Assembly (NCBI GenBank): GCA_937926205.1
Contig: CALEYL010000052.1
Span: forward strand, 62,001 to 126,000
Length of the DNA: 64,000 nt
Direction of reading: 5' to 3'
Source of the DNA: an uncultured Saprospiraceae bacterium
GTDB taxonomy: Bacteria; Bacteroidota; Bacteroidia; Chitinophagales; Saprospiraceae
Shown: piece by piece, positions 33,743-41,307 of the stretch
Layout of the letters: each line of letters opens with the position of its first letter
Position numbering within the stretch: position 1 is the first letter of the stretch
Position numbers and translations under genes: made by a program
Notes under the pieces: model-generated
What the model was told of the DNA's origin: nothing
Seen by the model: the letters and a program-made list of their open reading frames with translations, nothing else
Database searches by the model: none

Positions 33743-34762
33743 TTATTGCTCCTCCCCGGCGGCATCCATGGTGATGAGCATTTTTTCACCGATATAGAAC
33801 GGATTGTCCGTCGGCAAACGGATGAAAATTTCACGCCCCCAGGCTTTGATATCCGGGTATTTGCGCAAGCGGGTAGGCAATTCGATCAGGTGTGGGCTAT
33901 TGCCCGTCAGGACGCCGCGAACAGAGTATCCCGGTCGGGCGCCGGAAGTAACGGTTACCGAGTCGCCCAGCTGAAAAGTCATGTCCACGGTTTCATGAAT
34001 AAACCCTCTGACCTTAGTGGGTTTCACCGGATTGATGCTGACCATGGTGGTGTGCCCGTTTACTGCTTCGCCTTCGCGGACAGACAGGTTATCGATGAAG
34101 CCGTCAATCGGCGCCAGCAGCACCAGCCGGACTTTTTCATTTTCCAGGGCTGTAATTTCACGACGGAGCTGCTGAATTTGTGCCGCTTCCAGAGACAGGT
34201 TGTCCTTTTTTTGGGCTTCGAGCATGCGGATTTCCTTGCGCAGAGGTTCTTCCGACTGCCGGATGACTTCTTCCACAGCAGTTCGCTGGGCGGTTTGCAA
34301 ATTCCCGGGTGTAGCGGCAGTGGAGATACCCTGTCTTTCCGCTACGATCTGGCGAAGTTGCTGCTGTATTTGTGCTTCGCTTTCATCGACACCCAGTTCT
34401 GCCCGCATTTCGCCGGCTTTGGCAGCCTGTTTGGCCTTCAGCAGCGCAATTTCATTGTCAAGGTTGTTGTTTTTTGCTGTCCGATCGAGGGTTGTTTGCC
34501 GGATTTCGTCGAGGCGTTCGGCAATTTCTCCATCCAGATCAGTGCGGAAAAGGCGCATCAGCGTATCGCCGCGTTGCACCTGCATGCCTGGTTCTATGTA
34601 AATATTGGTCACCCACACCGCATGATCCTGGCTTAAATCGCGCTCGTCGGTTTCTGCAGAGCCAAAAAAGGCATTTACATTCTGGTGTTCAAAGCTGTTT
34701 TTGATCCAGAACAGGCCCAGCAGCGCTGCTGCCCAAAAGACGTATAAAATATTGAATCGCAT
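33743..34762 (-). CDS. HlyD-family membrane fusion (adaptor) protein
   Basis: 339 aa. One N-terminal membrane helix (about 5-20) leads into a lipoyl-like half (VTNIYIEPGMQVQRGDTLMRL). A long coiled-coil hairpin follows (~80-200), then the second lipoyl half (LLAPIDGFIDNLSVREGEAV) and a beta-barrel region. This links an inner-membrane component to TolC. Its ATG overlaps the stop of the DUF4956 gene (ATGA), so the two are translationally coupled. No ABC ATPase or RND pump is in the operon, so the DUF4956 protein is the only inner-membrane candidate. Confidence 0.85.
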   Translation of the reverse strand: MRFNILYVFWAAALLGLFWIKNSFEHQNVNAFFGSAETDERDLSQDHAVWVTNIYIEPGMQVQRGDTLMRLFRTDLDGEIAERLDEIRQTTLDRTAKNNNLDNEIALLKAKQAAKAGEMRAELGVDESEAQIQQQLRQIVAERQGISTAATPGNLQTAQRTAVEEVIRQSEEPLRKEIRMLEAQKKDNLSLEAAQIQQLRREITALENEKVRLVLLAPIDGFIDNLSVREGEAVNGHTTMVSINPVKPTKVRGFIHETVDMTFQLGDSVTVTSGARPGYSVRGVLTGNSPHLIELPTRLRKYPDIKAWGREIFIRLPTDNPFYIGEKMLITMDAAGEEQ

Positions 34763-35454
34763 CAGGCGAAAGGATTGATATCGGTTTGTTTGCTGAAGCG
34801 CCGAATGCGGGTCTGCGCTTCTGAAAGCGCATGCACCAGATTGCGGCGTTCCTTTTCATGGCGCATGATGACGACGTAATCATACTCTACCATGGATTTG
34901 CCGCCTGATTCGGAGAGCGTTCTCATACCATGCTGGTTCCAGTGGCGGCAATATTTCGACAGTAATTGCTCGAAAGCCTGAAGTTCCGCTTCTTCATCCG
35001 GCATGCGCACCCGCAATTCCCACAGCGTGTTGTTTCCGATGTGGTAAGGACTGATTCGGAGCACGAATGCCGCAAAACAAAATCCCACCGTGCCAATGAT
35101 TGCAATGTAAAACCCGTATACCCCACAGGCAAGCCCGGCGCCGAGTGTGGCAAACATGAATACGATGTCGCGTGGGTCGCGCAATGTGGTGCGAAAACGA
35201 ATGATGGCCAATGCCCCGAGCATGCCCAATCCTGTTGCCACGCTGTCGCCAATGGCCTGCATGATGGTCGAAGCCACCAGCGCACTCAGGATCAGCGCCT
35301 GCATGAAGTTGGGATTCCGGATGGTGTGGGGCGACGTACGCTCATAAGTGAACGCGATCAGGCCGGACAGTAAAAATGCCAGCAAGAAGGTGAAGAGAAC
35401 CATCTCGAGGGTAGGGTGCTCTATTTTGGAATAGAGCGATAAAAACTCCTGCAT
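34762..35454 (-). CDS. DUF4956 integral membrane protein
   Basis: 230 aa. Four or five helices (about 17-38, 50-66, 70-88 and 98-135), with the conserved cytoplasmic segment GALAIIRFRTTLRDPRDIVF typical of DUF4956, and a soluble C-terminal domain (~145-230). The function is unknown. Elsewhere DUF4956 genes tend to sit near VTC-type polyphosphate polymerase and CotH kinase genes (general recollection). Here it begins an operon with an HlyD adaptor and a TolC-like tunnel, which suggests a part in export. First gene of the operon. Confidence 0.88.
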   Translation of the reverse strand: MQEFLSLYSKIEHPTLEMVLFTFLLAFLLSGLIAFTYERTSPHTIRNPNFMQALILSALVASTIMQAIGDSVATGLGMLGALAIIRFRTTLRDPRDIVFMFATLGAGLACGVYGFYIAIIGTVGFCFAAFVLRISPYHIGNNTLWELRVRMPDEEAELQAFEQLLSKYCRHWNQHGMRTLSESGGKSMVEYDYVVIMRHEKERRNLVHALSEAQTRIRRFSKQTDINPFA

Positions 35455-35659
35455 TTGTCGCTTAATGTTTATCCAGACGCCATTCTAATTCAGGAAATGG
35501 TGTTGGATTCAACTGGTCATCGCTTTCCAGTCTTCAATAACGGCCAATGTTAAGAAGTTTTTTTTACAAAAGGGCAAAGAATCAGGAAATCGAAGTAGAG
35601 ATGACATATTAAAGTTACACAACTTAAAACTCAGCATGGTATTTTCGGGAAGGATGCTG

Positions 35660-35667
35660 TATATTTG
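35660..35667 (+). promoter_or_regulatory. -7 element of the toxin-antitoxin operon
   Basis: TATATTTG, an exact TAnnTTTG match, lies only 14 bp before the antitoxin ATG, so the mRNA would be almost leaderless. Confidence 0.55.
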
Positions 35668-35681
35668 TACAAAACAGAATA

Positions 35682-35948
35682 ATGACACTTGATATTAAGT
35701 TGGCAAGACAAATTCAGCGACTTGATGCAAAAAGCCTTGAAGAACTTCAGCTTTTTGTCTCGATTCTTTTGCAAAAACAAAATACAAAGAACGGAGATAG
35801 TGAACAGCCACCGGCCTCATGGAATTGGGAAAAATTCCCCGAAGACTTATCCTCATATGCTGTTTTGGAAAAAGACCTCAATGCTTTAACGGAGGTATTC
35901 GAAGGTGAGCCTTCAGCAGAAGAACTTTGTAAAATGTTGAATGCCTAA
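35682..35948 (+). CDS. Putative antitoxin of a PIN-domain module
   Basis: 88 aa, acidic. An N-terminal helix pair (LDIKLARQIQRLDAKSLEELQLFVSILLQ) is followed by a C-terminal tail rich in Glu/Asp with the motif WNWEKFPEDLSSY, as expected for an antitoxin tail that wraps around a toxin. No named DNA-binding fold is recognised. The role comes from its place 12 bp upstream of a PIN toxin gene and from its size and charge. Base composition is more AT-rich than the neighbours. Confidence 0.6.
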   Translation: MTLDIKLARQIQRLDAKSLEELQLFVSILLQKQNTKNGDSEQPPASWNWEKFPEDLSSYAVLEKDLNALTEVFEGEPSAEELCKMLNA

Positions 35949-35960
35949 TTTACACACCAA

Positions 35961-36401
35961 ATGGATTTTCTTTGGGATACCAATGTTCTTTTGCACCGCA
36001 TTCGAAAATCTTCCAGTTTTGAAGAACTGGAAAAACGTTTCCAGTTTACAAGTAATGGCAATCGCCTTTTTTTATCCATTATTAGTGTTGGAGAAATTGA
36101 GTCTCTAGCCTATCAATTGAATTGGAGTAGCCTTAAATGGGAGTCTTTGGAAAGAATATTACGATCCATTTCGCTTCTTGGTATTTATGAAGAAACCATT
36201 CATGCTTACGCCCGGATAGATGCCTATAGCCAGGGGAAATTGAGAGATACACCTTTGCCTGCTAAGATGACTGCCCGGAATATGGGCAAAAATGACCTCT
36301 GGCTTGCAGCTACTGCCCATATTGGAAATCTCAATTTTGTCACTAATGATAGTGATTTTGATCATTTAGATAAGACCTTCATAAAGTTATTAAAGTATTG
36401 A
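35961..36401 (+). CDS. PIN-domain (VapC-like) ribonuclease toxin
   Basis: 146 aa. The four acidic residues of the PIN active site are visible: Asp6 (LWDTNVLL), Glu45 (VGEIESL), Asp112 (GKNDLWLAA) and Asp130 (FVTNDSDFDHL). VapC-type toxins cut specific tRNAs or rRNA using Mg2+. It is co-transcribed with the preceding small acidic gene. Monocistronic neighbours face the other way, and AT-rich composition suggests acquisition by transfer (inference). Confidence 0.85.
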   Translation: MDFLWDTNVLLHRIRKSSSFEELEKRFQFTSNGNRLFLSIISVGEIESLAYQLNWSSLKWESLERILRSISLLGIYEETIHAYARIDAYSQGKLRDTPLPAKMTARNMGKNDLWLAATAHIGNLNFVTNDSDFDHLDKTFIKLLKY

Positions 36402-36490
36402 AATTCCTGTTTAATTTAGGGTCAGCCCAATTTTAGTTAGTATCCAGATTTTATTGGCTTGTTGGCGAGGCAATCTGGTGAAGACAGTCT

Positions 36491-37825
36491 TTATTCCCCA
36501 AACATCAAACCCTCCATATTTTTCTCCACAGCCTCAATCGGCGTCTGCCCTGTCATCAGATAAGCCCTGTGGAAAGCGGGCAGTGAAAAGGTTTTTGGGT
36601 GTTTCTTTTTTAAGTCGGCGATCATTTGTTCAATTTTCCAAGCGCCGACTTTATAACTGAGGGCCTGTGCCGGCCAATTGGTGCAGCGCAGCACTTCCCG
36701 TTCAGCGATGGCATCCTGCCCCGGAATGTTCTTTTTCCAACACGTAATGGCCTGTTCTTTGGTCCAGCCAAAATGATGAATGCCTACGTCAATCAGGATG
36801 CGGGTAGAACGAACAAGGTCCCATTCCCACTTACCGAGCTCTGACCAGGCGTCGCGATATAGTCCAACCTCTTTGCCCAGGTATTCCACATAGGCTGCCC
36901 AGCCTTCAAAATGGCCGGGATAATAAAAATGGCGTTTGAAAGCAGGTTGCTCAGGCAGTTGCTCCCTTAACCACCACTGATAATGGTGCCCGGGTATGGC
37001 TTCGTGAATGAACAACCAATCCATCGCCCTGCGGTTGTGGCGGTTGTCGTGGAAATTAAAATGGAAAGCCGGCTTGTCGTTGGGGTTGTCTGTCGCAGGA
37101 CTGTAATAGCCTGGCGGGGTGAAAGGCCCGGCGTTGGGCCATTCCATAATGACAACATCGGAAACATCGGTGTCAGCAAAAAACTTGCCCAGGTTTTTGT
37201 GTACGATAGCCTTCATTTCCTCATATCGGCTCAGAATGGCGATTCTGTCGGTAAGGTAGAACGTATCCGATTGCAGGTATTGATAAAAACCGGCGCTGTC
37301 GGCGGCATACCCCAGTTGTGCCTGCAAGCGTTTGATTTCGCTTTTTACGCGGGCAACTTCCTGTTCACCGAAAGCATAAAGCGCTGTTGGCGTTATGTCT
37401 ACGCCGGTATAGAATCGGATTCGGTATTGATACCGCCCTGGCGGGAAATGGCTGAGGCCTTCCCCGGACATTGGTACGGCGTCTTGCTTACGCCAGGCTT
37501 TTTCCCAGGCCAGGCGGTCAAGATGCATACGAATTTCAAAATTGAGGTGGTCGTAATGCAATCGGTTCTGCAGGCTCAGCTTCTTACGGGCGACGCCGCC
37601 CAGACGCGTTTTCATGCTTTCAAAAAAAGCCAGTTGCCTGTCGATGTGGGCCAGATCGCCGATGGCTTTTATTTCTTCTTTGAAGTCAAAATTTGGTGTG
37701 GGAATATCCAGCGCAACATATCCTTCATCGAAATCGGCCATCAATTGGTCAAAAGCAATGGACGGCCCCTTTGGCTGTGCGTGGCAACACAGCGGAAGGA
37801 AAAGGAGAAAGATTAGTTTTTGCAT
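36491..37825 (-). CDS. DUF885-family putative exported metallopeptidase
   Basis: 444 aa with signal peptide 1-16 (ending CCHAQ). The zinc motif HEAIPGHHYQWWL is the DUF885 signature, with a downstream Glu in HFEGWAAYVEYLG as the likely third ligand. The remainder is helical. The usual size is nearer 550-600 aa, so this is a short member. It follows the mazG-like gene by 5 bp and dtd further upstream, so the three form an operon. Peptide substrate unknown. Confidence 0.85.
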   Translation of the reverse strand: MQKLIFLLFLPLCCHAQPKGPSIAFDQLMADFDEGYVALDIPTPNFDFKEEIKAIGDLAHIDRQLAFFESMKTRLGGVARKKLSLQNRLHYDHLNFEIRMHLDRLAWEKAWRKQDAVPMSGEGLSHFPPGRYQYRIRFYTGVDITPTALYAFGEQEVARVKSEIKRLQAQLGYAADSAGFYQYLQSDTFYLTDRIAILSRYEEMKAIVHKNLGKFFADTDVSDVVIMEWPNAGPFTPPGYYSPATDNPNDKPAFHFNFHDNRHNRRAMDWLFIHEAIPGHHYQWWLREQLPEQPAFKRHFYYPGHFEGWAAYVEYLGKEVGLYRDAWSELGKWEWDLVRSTRILIDVGIHHFGWTKEQAITCWKKNIPGQDAIAEREVLRCTNWPAQALSYKVGAWKIEQMIADLKKKHPKTFSLPAFHRAYLMTGQTPIEAVEKNMEGLMFGE

Positions 37826-37830
37826 AAGCT

Positions 37831-38169
37831 CTATTTTAATTTTTCATTGTTGCGATGCCGTTCTGCATCGCGTTGCGTTTTTTTTGTCAGGTTTTTTTCC
37901 AAAGCCGAAGTGAGGTCTATTCCGGTTTGATTGGCCAGACAGATCAGAACAAAAAGCACATCTGCCATTTCATCGGCAAGATCTTCCCGTGCGCTTTCTG
38001 CTGCTGTCTGGGTTTTAAAGGATTGTTCGCCGTAGAGTCGGGACATGAGTCGGGCTACTTCGCCAACTTCTTCTGTCAGAATGGCCATATTGGTCAGTTC
38101 GTTGTAATACCTGATGCCAATGGTGTTGATCCAGTGATCAACGCTTTCCTGAGCTTCTTTTAAAGTCAT
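37831..38169 (-). CDS. MazG-like nucleotide pyrophosphohydrolase
   Basis: 112 aa, a single all-alpha NTP-PPase domain. The acidic Mg2+ motifs are EEVGEVARLMSR (ExxE) and LADEMADVLFVL (ExxD). Such enzymes hydrolyse dNTP/NTP to NMP and PPi, removing aberrant nucleotides. It lies 3 bp after dtd and 5 bp before the DUF885 gene. Confidence 0.9.
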   Translation of the reverse strand: MTLKEAQESVDHWINTIGIRYYNELTNMAILTEEVGEVARLMSRLYGEQSFKTQTAAESAREDLADEMADVLFVLICLANQTGIDLTSALEKNLTKKTQRDAERHRNNEKLK

Positions 38170-38172
38170 GGT

Positions 38173-38625
38173 TTATTCCCTGTTTTTAGAATCCATGAGG
38201 ATGGTTACGGGGCCGTCATTGATCAGGCTGACTTTCATATCAGCGCCAAATTCTCCGGTTTGAACATCTACTCCTGAAGTGGTGCGCAGCCACTTTACAA
38301 ATTTTTCGTAAAGCGGAATGGCCGTTTCAGGCCGGGCAGCTTTGATATAAGAAGGCCTGTTGCCTTTTTTGGTGCTGGCATGCAGCGTAAACTGGCTCAC
38401 GACAAGCAAAGCGCCGGCAACATCGGTAACGGAAAGGTTCATGACGCCCGCTTCGTCATTAAAAATGCGCAACTGCGTGATTTTTTTACAAAGCCATTCG
38501 ATGTCTTCGTCTCCATCTGATTCTTCAATACCCAGTAACAGGAGTAAACCGCTGCCTATTTTGGCTTTTTCATGCTCATTGATAACGACGGATGCTGTAG
38601 CAACCCTTTGAATGACAATACGCAT
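38173..38625 (-). CDS. dtd: D-aminoacyl-tRNA deacylase
   Basis: 150 aa from the ATG at 38625, the exact usual length. It begins MRIVIQRVATASV and has the active-site segment SQFTLHASTKKGNRPSY and the cross-subunit Gly-cisPro motif NDGPVT. The homodimer removes D-amino acids (and Gly) from mischarged tRNA. First gene of the dtd-mazG-DUF885 operon. Confidence 0.96.
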   Translation of the reverse strand: MRIVIQRVATASVVINEHEKAKIGSGLLLLLGIEESDGDEDIEWLCKKITQLRIFNDEAGVMNLSVTDVAGALLVVSQFTLHASTKKGNRPSYIKAARPETAIPLYEKFVKWLRTTSGVDVQTGEFGADMKVSLINDGPVTILMDSKNRE

Positions 38626-38736
38626 ATTTCTTTGTGAAATTGAGTAGAACTTATGAATCTTAGGACAAAGGAACGTCTTGAAAAGCGTATTTCCATGCAT
38701 CGCCAGTTTGGATAAAAATATTTTGCTGCATAAATC

Positions 38737-38768
38737 TTTGTTTATCCGTGGACTTCTGTTTTACTTTG
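38737..38768 (+). promoter_or_regulatory. Predicted promoter of acpP
   Basis: TTTG (38737-38740) and TTACTTTG (38761-38768) are 20 bp apart, close to the Bacteroidota consensus. A second -7-like TAATTTTG lies at 38774-38781. The acpP start is at 38807. Confidence 0.5.
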
Positions 38769-38806
38769 CACCATAATTTTGTAAACCTAATAAAGCGGAT
38801 TAGACC

Positions 38807-39058
38807 ATGTCTAACATTGCAGAAAGAGTAAAAAAGATCATCGTTGACAAATTGGGCGTTGACGAAGCGGAAGTAACTTCTGATGCCAGCTTCACCAATG
38901 ACCTCGGCGCTGACTCGCTCGACACGGTAGAACTGATTATGGAATTTGAGAAGGAGTTTGGAATTTCCATTCCCGACGAAGAAGCTGAAAAGATTCAAAC
39001 GGTCGGACAGGCTGTTACCTATTTGGAGGCGCATCCTAAGGAAGCAAGCACTAAGTAG
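38807..39058 (+). CDS. acpP: Acyl carrier protein
   Basis: 83 aa, acidic four-helix carrier. The phosphopantetheine attachment Ser37 is in GADSLDTVELIM. It carries growing chains for fatty acid synthesis. It sits immediately upstream of fabF, as in most bacteria, with a 128-bp spacer containing a hairpin. Confidence 0.98.
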   Translation: MSNIAERVKKIIVDKLGVDEAEVTSDASFTNDLGADSLDTVELIMEFEKEFGISIPDEEAEKIQTVGQAVTYLEAHPKEASTK

Positions 39059-39109
39059 TATATCAAGTTCATGCCCAAACGGCGGAGCCCTTAGGGAGCC
39101 CGTTGTCTC

Positions 39110-39151
39110 AAACCCACAAGCTGTGAAATTCTGTTTCCGGTTTGTGGGTTT
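39110..39151 (+). terminator. Hairpin between acpP and fabF
   Basis: AAACCCACAA pairs with TTGTGGGTTT across a 22-nt loop, followed by TTCCCTCTTTTTGGG. The U-tract is short, so it may be a partial terminator or a processing site that lets acpP mRNA exceed fabF mRNA. Confidence 0.5.
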
Positions 39152-39186
39152 TCCCTCTTTTTGGGAAAGCCAAAAAATAACGCTCG

Positions 39187-40434
39187 ATGAATAGAGTTGT
39201 CGTTACGGGTCTAGGAGCGCTTACGCCCATTGGCAACAACATCAAGGAGTACCTTGATGGTTTGCAAAATGGCGTTAGTGGCGCCAATCCCATTACTTAT
39301 TTTGATGCCAGCCAGTTTAAAACGCAGTTTGCCTGCGAATTAAAGAATTTTGATCCGGAGCAATTTATTGATCCTCGCGAAGTACGGCGGCTGGACAAAT
39401 TCAGTGTTTATGCATTGATTTGCGCAGATGAAGCCTTTGTGGACGCTGGTCTCGATGTTTCTGCATTGGATGTTGACCGGGTTGGAGTCATCTGGGGGTC
39501 AGGTATTGGCGGATTGCGTTCGCTGGAAAAAGAAATTGAAGATTTTACTTTGGGCAACGGTGTACCGAGGTACAACCCTTTCATGATTCCCAAAATGATA
39601 TCGGACATTGCAGCCGGGCATATTTCCATTAAATATGGGTTCCGCGGCGTCAATTACGGAACGGTTTCTGCTTGCGCCTCTGCCTCTCATGCACTCATGA
39701 ATGCCTTCGACTCTATTCGTTTGGGACGTAATGACATCATCATTTCCGGAGGCTCTGAAGCTGCCGTTACCAAAGCGGGAATCGGTGGTTTTAATGCCAT
39801 GAAAGCCCTTTCCACGCGAAACGACGATTATCTGACCGCATCGCGCCCTTTTGACCTCGATCGCGATGGTTTTGTTTTGGGTGAAGGCGGCGGGGCCATT
39901 ATTCTGGAAGAACTCGGACATGCCCTCAAACGCGGCGCCAAAATCTACGCTGAAATGGTAGGTGGTGGCGCTACTGCCGATGCCTACCACATCACGGCAC
40001 CCCATCCGGAAGGGATGGGCGCCACCAATGTCATGCGGATGGCCATGCGGGATGCAAAATTGAATGCCGACGAAATTGATTATATCAATGTTCACGGTAC
40101 ATCTACCCCACTTGGCGATATTGCTGAAACAAAGGCCATTCAACAGGTTTTTGGGGAGGATGCTTATCGACTGAACATCAGTTCCACAAAATCCATGACG
40201 GGCCACTTGCTGGGCGCTGCGGGCGCCGTGGAAGCAATTGCCTGTATTTTGGCGATTGGCCATAATTTTGTTCCTCCGACGATCAATCATTTTACGGACG
40301 ACCCCGGTTTAGACAATAAGTTGAACCTAACCTTCAACCAGGCACAGGAGCGCAAAGTCAGGGCAGTTATGAGTAATACTTTTGGATTCGGCGGGCATAA
40401 TTCGTCGGTTGTTTTCAAACAATTTGAAGCCTAA
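39187..40434 (+). CDS. fabF: Beta-ketoacyl-ACP synthase II
   Basis: 415 aa. The condensing-enzyme catalytic triad has the same numbering as E. coli FabF: Cys163 (TVSACASASH), His303 (NVHGTSTPLGD) and His340 (TGHLLGAAGA). It elongates acyl-ACP with malonyl-ACP in the cytoplasm. Located between acpP and rnc, a standard Bacteroidota order. Confidence 0.98.
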   Translation: MNRVVVTGLGALTPIGNNIKEYLDGLQNGVSGANPITYFDASQFKTQFACELKNFDPEQFIDPREVRRLDKFSVYALICADEAFVDAGLDVSALDVDRVGVIWGSGIGGLRSLEKEIEDFTLGNGVPRYNPFMIPKMISDIAAGHISIKYGFRGVNYGTVSACASASHALMNAFDSIRLGRNDIIISGGSEAAVTKAGIGGFNAMKALSTRNDDYLTASRPFDLDRDGFVLGEGGGAIILEELGHALKRGAKIYAEMVGGGATADAYHITAPHPEGMGATNVMRMAMRDAKLNADEIDYINVHGTSTPLGDIAETKAIQQVFGEDAYRLNISSTKSMTGHLLGAAGAVEAIACILAIGHNFVPPTINHFTDDPGLDNKLNLTFNQAQERKVRAVMSNTFGFGGHNSSVVFKQFEA

Positions 40435-40454
40435 CATCTTTAACCGGAGAAGCC

Positions 40455-41204
40455 TTGCGATTCATATTCAGATTATACAACTACTTCATATCTGAAGATA
40501 AGGAATTGGCCAAAAGGCTGAAATCCCTTATTGGCTTCACCCCTGCCAATCTTTCTACCTTTAAGCTGGCTTTTTCTCACCGTTCTTCTGCTTCTGATAA
40601 GGCTTATGCCATGCAGAACAACGAGCGGCTGGAATACCTCGGCGATGCGGTTCTGGGGACTATCGTTGCGGAATACCTTTTTAAGAAATACCCCAATAGC
40701 GACGAGGGTTTTTTGACCAAAATGCGTTCCAAAATTGTGAAGCGCAACGCGCTCAACAAGATAGGGGACAAGATGGGGCTGGACATGATTCTGGCAGAAT
40801 ACAACAACACCCGCCTTAGCCGATCCATGCTTGGAAATGCCGTGGAAGCGCTCGTCGGAGCCATTTATCTGGAATGCGGCTACCACCTGACCAAGCGGTT
40901 CGTCGTCAGGAAAATTCTTCGCAAATATGTGAATGTTGAAGAATTGGAGAGCTTTGATGACAATTACAAAAGCCAACTGCTGGAGTGGTGTCAGAAAAAC
41001 GGCCATACCGTTGCCTACAAGTTGATGGCGCGCTATAAATACGAAAAACGCGACCGGTTTAAGGTGGCTGTGCTCATCAACAATGAACGCGTCGCAACCG
41101 CCGATGATTTCAATAAAAAGAGTGCCGAACAGAGCGCTTCAGAACGCGCGATGATTAAATTAGGAATCCTATCGGAAGAAGAAGTAGAAGAGGATGACGA
41201 ATAA
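40455..41204 (+). CDS. rnc: Ribonuclease III
   Basis: 249 aa starting at TTG (40455). The RNase III signature is NERLEYLGDAVL, residues 56-67, with Glu60 and Asp64 among the metal ligands. A second acidic segment is NAVEALVGAIYLE. The C-terminal ~70 residues are a dsRNA-binding domain (SQLLEWCQKNGHTVAY, SEQSASERAMIKLG-type end). It processes rRNA and other double-stranded RNA. It follows fabF by 20 bp and is probably co-transcribed. Confidence 0.96.
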   Translation: MRFIFRLYNYFISEDKELAKRLKSLIGFTPANLSTFKLAFSHRSSASDKAYAMQNNERLEYLGDAVLGTIVAEYLFKKYPNSDEGFLTKMRSKIVKRNALNKIGDKMGLDMILAEYNNTRLSRSMLGNAVEALVGAIYLECGYHLTKRFVVRKILRKYVNVEELESFDDNYKSQLLEWCQKNGHTVAYKLMARYKYEKRDRFKVAVLINNERVATADDFNKKSAEQSASERAMIKLGILSEEEVEEDDE

Positions 41205-41307
41205 TCCTCTGTCTTAGCCTGCCTTCAAACCATTATATTCCACTTTCAGAATTGTGAATAAGCACGATTTAGCTTAGGTTTGTTACCGGAGCAACGTAAT
41301 CCGCTTC

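Noticed and set aside
33662..34636. 324-codon plus-strand frame opposite the HlyD adaptor gene
   Set aside because: The minus-strand adaptor has proper domain order and operon coupling; this frame has none.
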